Source: Chrysoperla carnea
Lineage: Eukaryota > Arthropoda > Insecta > Neuroptera > Chrysopidae
Length of the DNA: 64,000 bases
Assembly (NCBI RefSeq): GCF_905475395.1
Contig: NC_058342.1
Location: 8,120,001 to 8,184,000 of the forward strand
Reading direction: 5' to 3'
Shown: positions 22,641 to 33,537 of the stretch, in pieces
Numbering within the stretch: position 1 is the first letter of the stretch
How the letters are laid out: each line of letters begins with the position of its first letter
Position numbers and translations under genes: made by a program
Notes under the pieces: generated by a model
Seen by the model: only the letters and a program-made list of their open reading frames with translations
Told to the model about the DNA's origin: nothing
Database searches by the model: none

Positions 22641-23882
22641 CAATAAAACAGAAAAAAAAAACACAACGACCAATACTCACGTGTAGTGTCCTGGTGATAC
22701 AAGTTTCGAGTGGACGACCGCATGGTTATTTCATCTTTGTTGTCTGGGAATTCAACATCGCCCATCAACGGCAACACCACCGCATGCAAGCCGATCCGAT
22801 CAACACCAATTGTTAACGGAAAATCCGGAATACCTCAAGGATCACCTGGTGATTCCGCTGTGTGCTGCTGCGTCTCTCTCCTGGCCGTCCGGTTGTTCTA
22901 CCCCCGATCCTATTTCGTGATCGAATATGTAAGTTGCATTTATTTTGTTTTTTCCTCTTTATCAACTAAATTGCCGGCCAAAAAGGACATATTCTAAAAC
23001 AAATAAAAAATTGACATTAATAAAAGGTTGGAGGTTTACCATATATTTTAGATTTAGAAAATAATATTAGTTAAGTTTTTTTTTTTTAATTACCGTGTGT
23101 GGTAATTCCTGGTGTATCCATTAATCACGCCGTCTAGTGGCCCTTGTCCCATTGGTGTCGGCCGTCAGCCGCCTATTAACGGCAAGGGACAACCACTCTC
23201 CATTTCACGGCGCCAGGTGGTGGTGAAGTCGATCTGAATTGATTCGAAGACCCATACACCTCGCCCGGACTGTTACGGCAAATGGCTCTTGACCGAATGT
23301 GTATATGAATATATCTTTCTATTCATAGAAAAATAATATAATAATATATCTGTATGCACCCTTACTTTTAAAAGAAGCTCACCAGGAATCATCATTGTCA
23401 ATATTAGTATTAAGTTATGTTGTCCTAAAACAAGCATTAAATTTTTTTTATTTTATTAAATACAAAAAACCTAGGTTATGTATCTACTCATTCACATGTC
23501 AAAATAAATTATGCTAAATTTACCATTGTTTGCAATATACGTTTGATAAAACCGAAAGAAATGTAATTGTGAATAGTAGAAACGTTTTACAAAAATTTTA
23601 CAAAAAAAGAAATTGAATAAACAGAATATTGAAATTTAATTGAGATTACTTACGTTTGTTCAAATCCATGTTGACACCTTAAGTTGTGCCAAATACAGTA
23701 GAGCCAACTTCACACAACTAATATTGATTTAGTAGATCTTCGCTTGAATTTACGCGCCATAACCCGTCCGATCAACAAAAAGACTTCCACTGCGATACCT
23801 TCATAGTTCGTTTCTCTTAATTAAATTGAAAAACGTTTTAAGATACATAATATATATGATTTACTTTTGTTCTCATTTTTAG

Positions 23883-25860
23883 GCAATGCTCCAAAAAGTT
23901 TGCTATTTGATGAACATGCTGAAGAATTATCTTTTCCACAAATATATTTGGGGAAATTCAGAGAATTTAGGGATGCGGTCACACCCTTCATGATGGCTAC
24001 GAGTGAATTAAGGAGATCTGATAGACGAGGAGTAACCCCTCAACACTTGTTGTACATGGCTATGAAAATAATGAGAATTAGAATTAAGGACTCTCTTCAT
24101 ATTGCATTCAAGCATGTCGGCCAAGGTATTGCAATAACTAAAGAGCAAATACAATCTGATGATTATATTCACAGCTGTATTGAAACTAATGTGGCATTCC
24201 TTCGTTCTATTCCGAATTCAGCATACTATTGGGCAGAAAGGAAAAGAGATATTTTTGCTATGATTCGTCAATACGGTAAGCCAACTGTTTTCTTTACCAC
24301 AAGTGCTAATGAAATTGGATGGCCTAAATTATTACAATTGTTGCATAATTTGAAAAATAATGCGAAAATATCGGTTGAAGAGGCTGCAGATTTGCATTTT
24401 ATTGAGAAAAGCACTCTTATTAATGAAGATGCCGTAACATGTGCTATATACTTCAATAAGTTAGTCGAAATTATTTTAAAAATATTACAATCAAAAAGGC
24501 ACAGTCCTTTCAAAAAATACAGGATTTTGTATTACTTTAAAAGAATTGAATTTCAACATCGAGGTAGCCTACATGCGCATATTTTAGCTTGGTTAGATAA
24601 TGCCCCAGAAGACGCCCTTAAAAGAGATTATAATGAAGCTATCGATCTTATCGATTTTCTGATATCAGTATCTACTGCCGAGGCTTCTGGTAATATCCGA
24701 TTACAAACTCATAAGCATACTTTCACTTGCTATAAAGGCATAGCATCGAGACGACAACAAAAATGTAGATTTGACGCTCCGTTTATGCCAGTTAAGAAAA
24801 CCATGATTCTGACGCCTATGCCAGATACAGAAAATGGTTTCCAACAGTACAAGGCTAAATATAATTCAATCCAAAAAAACTTGGAAAAATACGAATACAA
24901 TGGTTTTCAATCTTTCTACGATAAAAATAATATTGCTTCAGATAAGGAATATGTCAACATTATTCGAGCAGGAATTAATAGACCACGAGTTTTTCCAAAA
25001 CGTGAACCATGTGAAAAATGGAATAACCCATTTAATCCTTTCATATTCAACGTTGTCAGATCCAACACTGATTTCCAATTTATAACTGAAGAATATTCTT
25101 GTGCAGCTTACGTGGTCGAATATGTTAACAAAACTAACAGAGGTGTTAGCAATTTACGAAGACAAATAATTGAAATAATGGATGAACATCCTGAGTTTAA
25201 TTTATTTGACATTACTAAAAATATTAGCATTAATCTTTTGAACCACACTGAGATGACAAGTCAAGAGGCTGCATGGTATTTATTGAGAGAACCAATGTCA
25301 AAAAGTTCAACTGTTATTGTCTATATACCAACCATTTGGCCAGTCGAAAGGCATAGAATAAAGAAGACAATGAAATAATTAAGTGAACTAGAAGATGGTT
25401 CAACCGACATATGGAAGGAAAATTGGTTCGACAAGTATGAAAAGAGACCTGAAGATTTAGCAAGTATTTCTCTTGCTCAATTTGTTGCTAAATATTATAA
25501 AAGTGTGATGTACTCAGGGAAGAACCAAAAGTTATACGATATCGCAATTATGATATGGGTACAGACTACAATGAGTATCGGAGAGAAATGGTTACTGTGC
25601 ACCTTCCGTTCCGTCATGAAGAATCGAAAATTTTTGCAGAATCGCGATATCTTAAGTTATACGAAAAAAATGAGGCACTTATTCTAGATCGAAGAAAAGA
25701 GTTCGAATCAAATCTTGACATCGAAAAAACATTGGAAATCTGCACAAAGTTATGTCGTGAATATGTTTCCGATGATGGAGAGGAGATAAACGACGTCGAT
25801 GGTAGAATTCTTAATGAAAATCCATTTGCTGAATTATATCACAATCCAAGATTTAAATGA
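23883..25860 (+). pseudogene. Helentron HUH Rep nuclease
   Basis: This is the rolling-circle initiator domain that nicks element ends through tyrosines. The frame at 23883-25378 is long and clean. It shows [22 protein letters not shown], the metal-binding HUH motif [11 protein letters not shown] (near 24570), and the two-tyrosine motif [10 protein letters not shown] (near 25108), followed by [14 protein letters not shown] nonsense TAA at 25376-25378 interrupts the linker to the helicase. The linker continues in the same frame (STDIWKENWFDKYEKRP), then shifts frame near 25555 (HLPFRHEESKIF) and again near 25830. The upstream boundary is the intron acceptor. Rep and helicase would have been one polypeptide. 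Confidence 0.92.
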
Positions 25861-27415
25861 TGATTTACGGCTTGCGTTGTTTGATAAGCTTGGATCAATT
25901 GCTAAAAAGAAAGATAATATCTTACCTTATCCAGAATTTTATGGGCTTATCCGCAAAGCAAACGAGGAACAGCGAGAAATATTGTTTCACACTATACATC
26001 ATTTAATATCAAACGAGCCAATGCAGAAACCATTGTTGATATATTTGACTGGGCCAGCTGGTAGTGGTAAAACGTTTGTAATAAAAGCACTCATGGAAAT
26101 TTATAATAGATTTTCCGACACGGATGGAATTTTCAATGCATACATTGCTTGTGCTTCAACTGGAAAAGCTGCTACAGCCATAGGTGGAACAACGGTGCAT
26201 AATGCTTTATGTATATCACTCTCAAGGCTGTTGCCACTCAACATCGAAAAAGCTCATCAATACAGAGCGCTATTTGAGTTCATCAAGGTTATTATCATTG
26301 ACGAAGTAAGCATGGTTTCAGCAGAATTATTAGAACAAATTAATGAACGTTTGAAGCAAATCACTGACTTGTTTACAACAGATTTTGGTGGATTGGACGT
26401 GATCCTTATCGGAGATTTGCGCCAATTACCCCCTGTAAAAGCCACACCGATCTTCAAGCAAATTAAAAAAAAAATTACTGGTGAATCAATTTGGCGAAAA
26501 TTTCATCAATTCGAACAAAAAAAGGTAATGCGCCAAGAAAATAGACTCTTTTCTACCATTTTAACAAAAATCGGTGATGGGTTCATTCTAACAGAAGAAG
26601 AATTAAATATGATAGAATCCAGATTTGTAACTAAAGAACACACACAATCAGAATGCCCGGAAGGAACTAGACTTATGTTTATGAATAATAAGGTTAACGA
26701 ATACAACATTACAATTTTGAACAGTTTTGAAAATAAAATTGTTTCATTGGCATCGGATGTTTTTGTTGGTTGTCATAATGCAGAGCAAGAAAATTTTGTA
26801 AGACAGAAGTTACATAAAATGAAATCTGACGAAACTGGTGGGTTACCTTATGAACTAGTTCTAGTTCCTAACCGACCCTATATGATAACTATAAACATAG
26901 ATGTCGCTGATGGTTTATCTAATGGCACTGTAGGTAAATTACTACTCATAGAATATGATAAATATGATAAAATCACAAGACTTTGGTTCAAATTCTCAAA
27001 ATCCATTGGTCAAAAACGTGCAACAAAATTTAAAAGCGACATTGCAGGCTTGAAAATCAACAAAGACGCTGTTCCAATTTCTTTACAATCATCGTCAATA
27101 CCACTCAACAAAAAAAAAACTATAGTGGCAAAAAGAAAACATTTTCCACTGATTTCGGCTTTGGCAATGACAATTCCCAAATCACAAGGAGGTACTTTCG
27201 ATGCTATTGTTTATGAATACAATCGTTCTCATTCAAGAGAATTGGCGTACGTTGCGTTATCAAGAGTAACTAGTATAGAAGGTTTGTTCTTAGTCACTGA
27301 AGAAAACGCAAGGGCGAGCTGGAAATTTTATCATGGCAGAGTAGGAAACGCACAGGTGGAAGATTCAAACGCAACAAAAAATCAAAAGAGATCAACAACT
27401 CATCGAGAAGATTAA
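25799..27415 (+). pseudogene. Helentron Pif1-type helicase
   Basis: This is a superfamily 1B DNA helicase that unwinds the displaced strand during rolling-circle transposition. Motifs in order are Walker A GPAGSGKTFVIKAL (near 26050), Walker B VIIIDEVSMV (near 26290), IGDLRQLPPV, RQENRLF, and the C-terminal FPLISALAMTIPKSQGGTF and AYVALSRVTSIEGLFLV. The 538-codon frame is unbroken and has all the motifs, so the domain itself may be intact; it is separated from Rep by frame changes upstream. Its TAA at 27413-27415 lies in the same frame as the endonuclease domain that follows, so it is probably a nonsense mutation, not the original end. Confidence 0.92.
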
Positions 27416-28273
27416 TCAATTGAATTGAAACGGTTACGTGAAAATCCTTTGCAAACCATCACCAAAATTCTAGATTTTATTTCTAAGAATAATAGATTGT
27501 CTATTTTTTCATTCAATTGTCAAAGTTTACGTGCGCATGTAGATGATCTAGCAACTGACGCTCTTTTTTAAAAGATGAATGTGTTAATTTTATCAGAAAC
27601 TCATATGGGTAACGATGAAATAATTGACATTCCGAACTTCAACTTTGTTGCGAGTTTCAGAAGAAATAATCGTCCAGCGGGAGGAGTAGCTATTTATCAA
27701 AATATGAACACAGTTCATCATTGCACAAATTATATGGATGTGCATGTGAAATATAATGGCATGTTTATGCTACTGTTTCTGATATCGGTGATATTTGTAT
27801 AAGTCGTTGCCACTCTGGTGATAATCAGTTCATTATTATGGTTGCTGTTTACATCTCTCCAGATAAGTCATTGCGTGCTATACGAGACTTCTTGTACGAA
27901 AATTTATTCATTTATTCTCATGACGCATCTGCATTGCTTCAAAAAAAAAATTGGAAAAAGCTTTTATGAATTGCCAATGATTTTGAGTGGAGATTTCAAC
28001 ATAAACTTTGCAGACGATAAAAATAAACTATTAATTGAATTTTTAAATAATGAATTTGGTTTAACTATGTCAAATGATCGCAATGTTAGCACAACGAAAT
28101 ACAAAACTGCTATTGATGCGGTCTTTATTAGACATTTTAATAGGTTCGAATCAAAACTGTTCGTTTCTTACTTCAGCTATCATAAACCGATCGTATCAGT
28201 TTTAGAGATTGGTGATGATGGTTCTGGTAGTAATGATGGGGAAAAAGTCATCGAAATTATGGATGTAAGTTGA
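27416..28273 (+). pseudogene. Helentron C-terminal apurinic-like endonuclease domain
   Basis: An exonuclease/endonuclease/phosphatase-type domain, typical of Helentrons and probably acquired from a LINE. The visible blocks are FSFNCQSLRAH, LILSETHMGNDE (catalytic Glu), AGGVAIYQN, a middle part in another frame, ILSGDFNINFADDKN (catalytic Asp/Asn), TTKYKTAIDAVF and YFSYHKPIVS (near the final His). A stop at 27569-27571 and frame changes near 27760 and 27940 disable it. It is directly continuous with the helicase frame, as in the family. Confidence 0.85.
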
Positions 28274-28475
28274 TGTTTCTAAGAGATAAACTTTTTAATG
28301 TAATATAAAATGTCATGTTTGTGTACGATAGCCCAATAAATAAATATTGTATTCTACCACATAAATGAGAGTACTTTTATACTGATAATTAAAGCAATTC
28401 GTGCAAAATTATTCCCTAACCATTCCAAAATATCAAAAATGCACAACGTTAATATTCAAGTTTTCACTTCTGCCG

Positions 28476-28490
28476 GCACTCCCAGAGTGC
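28476..28490 (+). other. Hairpin, candidate Helentron 3' subterminal structure
   Basis: GCACTC-CCA-GAGTGC is a perfect 6-base-pair stem with a 3-base loop, about 200 bases after the endonuclease remnant and followed by a T-run. Helentrons carry a short palindrome near the 3' end, but it is usually very close to the terminus, so this is a candidate only. Confidence 0.4.
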
Positions 28491-28812
28491 AACCCGTTTT
28501 TTTCTAATGTTTCGATTCTTATTTATATAATGTTACTTCTTTTATTACAGAATCTGTTGAGGATTGATTGATTTGTTTAATATTGATCATTAAATTATTT
28601 ATAAGTTTAATTTTTTTCATGCATTGTTTGTTACATTGAATTATTATTAAAGTTCTGATAACACAGTCAAAATACAACCTTATTTTTAAAACACTAGTTT
28701 AATACAAATGAACCCAGTGGTTACGAGACATAAGTACGGAGCACATATTAAATGATTTAATTTTTTTTCTTCTTTTTTTTTTGGTAGGTTAAAAAAATAC
28801 CATTTTTGAAGT

Positions 28813-29103
28813 GAAAACTTCTTTAGCGGCGTTGTATACTTTTTTTGTAATGGGTAAAAAATGTTAAACTCGCGTCAGGATACGTGACCTGATCGAAAAT
28901 TCGTAAGACGAAAACTTCTTTAGCGGCGTTGTATACTTTTTTTGTAATGAGTAAAAAATGTTTTACTCGCGTCAGGACACGTGACCTGATCGAAAATTCG
29001 TAAGACGAAAACTTCTTTACCGGCGTTGTACACTTTTTTTGTAATGAGTAAAAAATGTTAAAATCGCGTCAGGTAGCACCTGGTTGCAAATTCGTATGAC
29101 GGA
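28813..29103 (+). repeat. 97-base tandem repeat, three copies, at the Helentron 5' end
   Basis: GAAAACTTCT occurs at 28813, 28910 and 29007, an exact 97-base period. Each unit runs from ACTTCTTTAGCGGCGTTG to AATTCGTAAGACG. The first two contain a palindrome around the E-box position (TCAGGACACGTGACCTGA at 28972-28989; one base changed at 28875-28892). The third unit is altered there and continues into the element body. Confidence 0.93.
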
Positions 29104-30423
29104 TGGAGAGTAGTCAGCCGGCGCGGCGTGGGAGAGAAAATATCCGACTCTCTTTCTACGTGTTTATGTTACAGCGTGCAACGCGCGTACATGGATGGTG
29201 ACAGCTGATGGCTCCACCGTCTGTGTAGTGGCAGCACTGCTGTGTATTCATAAAAATCGTGTATATAAAGTGCTTAAAATATGGAAATTGAACAAAGTGC
29301 ATCTATTAATGAAAAAAGTGACGAAGAAATAGCGAAATAAAATGAGTGAGTACTTTATAAATATACTAGATGAAAATTAAATTAATTTTCATTTTTTAAT
29401 TAATATAATTTTATTTTATTATGAAGGTTAGGTTAGGTTTAATTAATTAACATTTATTAATTAATATAATTTTATTATTAAGATTAGGTTTGGATCGAGT
29501 CTACCGTACTGCTTGACGAAATTATGAATATAGATACATAATATGTACTTACAAATTATAGATGTAATCTTTGTAATATGTTTATGCTTTATAATAATAA
29601 CAATAAGCACAATAGGAACATGTGCGGTGTGGGTTTACCAAACAAATAATTTCGAATGAAAATAAATGAAATAAGATAATAAATAATAAATAATCTTCGT
29701 TTTTGAGAGAAAGAAAAAAAACGAAATCAAGAATACCAAAGGGAATGGCGTCAGCGTAAAAAATATTTGAAGAAAATAGATTCGAAGGAAGAGAAAAAAG
29801 AAGATAAATGAAAAATACATCTTGAGAATAAAGAGCATATTATCAACGTACAAAAATTTTAAAGGAAAATGACAAAAATGTAGAAGAATTGTTCCAAAAG
29901 AAATGGGTATGATTTGCAAATGTAAGTTAATTTCATATTCATTTTGTATTTATTTTATTTTATTTTATGATTTTTTTGTATTTTTCGCAGAAAAAAAAAA
30001 GAAACTGGACAGTAATGAAGACCAAAAGAATGTTGTGCAATGCAGGACTTCTCAAAATTTGGAAAAAATACAGCTCGAACAAAGTCAATTCCTCACCCAA
30101 CAACTTCGTATATTTGAATAAAGTCACGAATGCATTAACCCCAAAGTCATTCTACACAGAACTACAATACATTCTTACTACAATTCTATCGAAGATAGAG
30201 TCAAAGGCATTTTCGTTCTCAAGTTGTTGAATCATCTCCACCTAATATACATCTTCAAACATATTTTTCATTTCAACAGAATTCTTCTGCTCATCCACAA
30301 TTTGAAAATGATTTTGTTAAAAATGAATTTAGTCATGCTTGTGACATTTGTGACAGACTGTGGTTTAGAAAAGATTTGAAATATTTGCAGAATAACGATG
30401 CAACTACAAAATTGAATTTATAT

Positions 30424-31241
30424 ATTTAATTTCTTATCTAATCATTTCTACAGTCGATAAAATAGTAGCAATCGTAAAAAAAATATCCTAATCATACGAT
30501 GATCACTTTTTAGCATACGAAGTAAAAGGATATTTTGTTAATTATGAAAAACTACCATGGGAAATAGTGAAAAACGCCTATTTATCATTCCAAACTCGAT
30601 TAGGTGATGGAAAAATTTATATTGATGGTCTTAATTACAGATGTTAATATCTTTTTAATTTTTAAAATTACTTTAAGTGTATTTATTTAAAAGAGTAATT
30701 ATTATATCAAAATTAGAAAAAAATTATGTTTATAATAAAATATGCTTAATAACAATCACAGTAAAGTAAATTATTTGATAAACCTTCTATATAATTAATG
30801 TTTTATATACATGTTAATAATAAATAAAAATATTGTTATTTATAATGCGTCAATTCAAATATTCTACCATCCGGTTTTGAAAAATTATAAAATGGTTTGC
30901 AGTAATCACTAAATAATTTTTTAATATTTTCTTGTCAAAGTGTGAATTTTACTAAATCGTACAGTAAATATTCTAACTTGCATTTTTGAAAAATTAAATA
31001 AGTAATTAATAATTAATTATTCAATATATTTCCTTGTTGAACGATAAATTTTACTAAACAGCATAGCGAACATTCTTATTAAAATACCCCTTATTAAAAA
31101 ATTAATAAACGTATTAATAAAATATACTCTTCCAATTCACGATGTTTTCCTATATTTCCATGTCGTTTCAAGAATACATCTATATTTAGTAATTTTTACC
31201 TACATTTTGTAGAAAATTTTACTATATTTTTGTCTCAGTGT
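30424..31241. mobile_element. 820-base AT-rich insertion in Helentron copy 2
   Basis: Copy 1 reads GAATTTATAAGAACAT; in copy 2 the same sequence is split between GAATTTATA and TAAGAACAT, leaving TA on both sides. The insert is very AT-rich and has a small reading frame (GYFVNYEKLPWEIVKNAYLS, near 30526) and an internal degenerate duplication around TTTTACTAAA (30940-31080). No clear terminal inverted repeats are seen. A TA duplication would suit a Tc1/mariner-type or other TA-targeting element, but the class is unknown. Confidence 0.6.
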
Positions 31242-31496
31242 AAGAACATCGCTCTAAAACATTGCTTTACTGAAATAAAAATATGCTCGACTTGCTTTAC
31301 AGCCATTCACAAGGAACGTATTCCACCACTATCAGTAGCGCTATTCACAAACATAATAGATAATTATCACAAAAATGATATTTATGGTTTTTTGGCGCTT
31401 GCACTAACGTCATGGTGATTCAGTAACACTCTATGTTAGCGAAAAAAGCGTTAATTATTATTATCGACTTTATTCACAAACTTCTATATGTATAAT

Positions 31497-31526
31497 ATGG
31501 AGGGTAGAGGTAAGGAGCACTCTCTC
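31497..31526 (+). repeat. Inverted repeat, left arm (pairs with 42031-42060)
   Basis: A 30-base arm containing ATGGAGGGTAGAGGTAAGG; its reverse complement at 42031-42060 matches at 29 of 30 positions. The arm lies just inside the THAP exon, which is odd for a transposon terminus. Confidence 0.85.
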
Positions 31527-31734
31527 ATATGGGGCTCAGCAAGGTTACAACATTGGACCAGATCTTTGGGTATAGCGTTGAAAGCATCCGATTACATTTG
31601 CCAATTTCACTTCAAGGAAAAAGATATAAAAATGTATTCCAAGATTGTCATCGGAAATGAAGTTCACTTACATCATTTAGGCAGAAAAGATCTTACAGAA
31701 GATGCAGTGCCAACGATCTAACATCAGTTGCAGC

Positions 31735-31910
31735 TCAATCCTGAACTGCAGCAACAAGATCAGCAACAACTAAATCAAGAGCAACAGCAGTCGGAACAAG
31801 AGCAATTGCAACCCGAACAAGAGCAACTGCAATCCAAGCAACAGCAACTAGAGCAAGAGCAAGAGCAACAGCAGCTAGAACAAGAGCAACAGCAACCAGA
31901 ACAAATACCG
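31735..31910 (+). repeat. CAAGAGCAACAG-type hexanucleotide repeat
   Basis: An imperfect array coding for Gln/Glu in the transposase linker after the THAP domain. The antisense ORF over it is a shadow. Confidence 0.85.
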
Positions 31911-32527
31911 AAAATTGTAAAACCAATTGCATATTTCAGAGAAAATTTAACATTACTACCCCAGCATTGGACTTACGCTGAAAAATCTGACGCTATGGAG
32001 TTTATTCGAATTGATCCTGTGCGAATGCAGATCCAAAATCATATAGCTTTAAATGAGGATTTCTCTATTTCGGTAAATATACATGCTTCTTTCATTACAT
32101 TGTATTATTTCACTCAATTAATTATTCAAATTAATTAATATTTTACAGGTAATTTTTACAAATTTTGAAAAAGTCAATTTAAATGATAAATTATCTTCAC
32201 CTGATGAAATATTTGATTATTTAAAATCTGTGGAAAAATGGCCATTGTGCGTTGGCACGCAAATAGAGAAACAAAGGTAACGTAGATGTATAATTTGGAA
32301 ATACTATAATAATTTGAGAAAACAAATGCGAAATGTCATTTGATTGTTTTTTTTTTTATGATGGAGCTTATCAAAGGAACCAAATAAATCCAAGATGTAA
32401 ATCTTGCAGAGTTCTCCGAAGCCGATTGCAGAGCTGCGATAGTACTGGTATTAAGTTGCAAAAATCGGTTGCACGTAAACGACGCACTGTAAATGTTATC
32501 AAGCAATATAAACGTTTGAAGACAACG

Positions 32528-33537
32528 GTGAGTTTTAATTTCAACTTACTATTTTCATTAATATTTATTCTGATTTTATTATATGCATTTATTCTATTTT
32601 CTTTTCTTTTGTTTTTTATCAAACGTTGCTTGAGGTATACTTTATACAGCACTTTTCCGTCTGGTTAAGGGAATCGGAAAATATTACGAAGTAATTACCA
32701 AATAATTAAGATGAATTAGTAAATTAAGATTTTATATAGAACTGTCTGATTTTTCCAGCAAGTAAATTGTCAAAATGCAATTAAGAATACAAATTTAAGA
32801 AAACAACAAAATGAAGAAATTAAGAAAACAAAATGAAATTAAGCATACACTATGAAAACTGGGGACCCAATTTTACAAAACAGCATGAAATTGTATGCCA
32901 CAAGATCATCGTACACATAGATTTTGTTTATTTAATTATTAGCATATATAATGGATTCTATTTACAAATACAGTAATTTGTAAATATAAATGAATTGTAT
33001 AAATTTTTCGAAACCACGATAATTCAGTATTACTTTTTAAGTTATATTATCGATCAACAAATTGTACAAAAATTTTTTATTTAATGAAATCAAGGAATAA
33101 ATTTAGTAGTACCATGACGGGGGAAAATATATCAGATTTAATTTAATCTGATTTTAGGTTTTTGCCTCCATCGAAACAATATTTTATTTGTGAATTTAAC
33201 TTTCAGTAATTAAATTCACATTTAATTAATGACTAAGTCTCAAAATTTTTAATTTTTGTAATTGATTGGGATTAATAAAAAAATTACGAAAATAAAAATT
33301 CGGGTATTTTCACTGCAGGTGTATAGTCTTATTTAAATTAAAAAGATTAGTTTAATATTTCATATATATTTATGCTGATTTTCTGTGCATTTTAAAGAAC
33401 AGAACCATTCAGTCGATAGTAAGCTGCCGTCACGACTCTGTAACTTGTATATTTTAGTAATGTACAAATATTTTGTTATGTAACATTTCTGTGCATTGCA
33501 AAATTGAAATTATTTAATTAGTTTACTTTTTTTACAG
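32528..33537. other. Large intron or AT-rich insert in the P-element pseudogene
   Basis: It is bounded by GTGAGT at 32528 and TTTTTTTACAG ending at 33537, joining KRLKTT to KLKLRQVIFDTK. The 1-kb interior is AT-rich with no gene. Its size suggests an insertion into an originally short intron. Confidence 0.55.

Larger units (their letters stand above)
21640..23882 (+). other. 2.2-kb GT-AG intron in the Helentron gene carrying foreign repeats
   Basis: GTAGTT follows ...CCAGGCGAAG, and TTCTCATTTTTAG ends at 23882. Splicing joins RIAPGEG to [15 protein letters not shown] in phase 1 with no residue lost, as the family requires. The intron holds a 37-base A-run (21747-21783), several oligo-A blocks, a G+C-richer segment (22137-22270), three 79-base repeats, and two further G+C-richer pieces (about 22690-22940 and 23090-23300). 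These look like one or more inserted non-autonomous elements in what was a short intron. I could not define their ends. Confidence 0.8.
18986..28500 (+). mobile_element. Helentron (Helitron2-type) with OTU, Rep, helicase and endonuclease, copy 1
   Basis: A roughly 9.5-kb rolling-circle transposon. The left edge is placed where ACTTCTTTAGCGGCGTTG begins, because the same sequence starts a second copy at 28813. Coding order is a basic STPR-like N-terminus, OTU-like domain, a Cys-rich region, HUH Rep, Pif1-like helicase and a C-terminal exonuclease/endonuclease/phosphatase-type domain. That last domain and the OTU domain separate Helentrons from canonical Helitrons. A 15-base hairpin near 28476 is a candidate subterminal structure. 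The gene has several introns and many stops. The exact right edge is uncertain. Confidence 0.85.
28813..31338 (+). mobile_element. Helentron copy 2, shortened, head-to-tail with copy 1
   Basis: From about 29007 it parallels copy 1 from 18986 through the short upstream ORF (29281-29340), the first-intron donor, the basic exon (about 29705-29920), the second intron and the start of the OTU exon (to about 30170). It then jumps to sequence matching copy 1 at about 20862, losing most of the OTU domain. At 30245-30345 it contains about 100 bases absent from copy 1, then matches the Cys-rich CDICDRLWF region. An 820-base insertion follows, then the match resumes until ACTATCAGTA (31338), where it is cut. 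No Rep or helicase remains. Confidence 0.85.

Noticed and set aside
22710-22997. GIPQGSPGDS as a reverse transcriptase motif in the Helentron intron
   Set aside because: The short resemblance to the RT block G-PQGSPLSP has no other RT motif within reach in any frame.
31735-31932. Minus-strand Ala/Val-rich ORF
   Set aside because: It is the antisense shadow of the Gln/Glu-coding hexanucleotide repeat.
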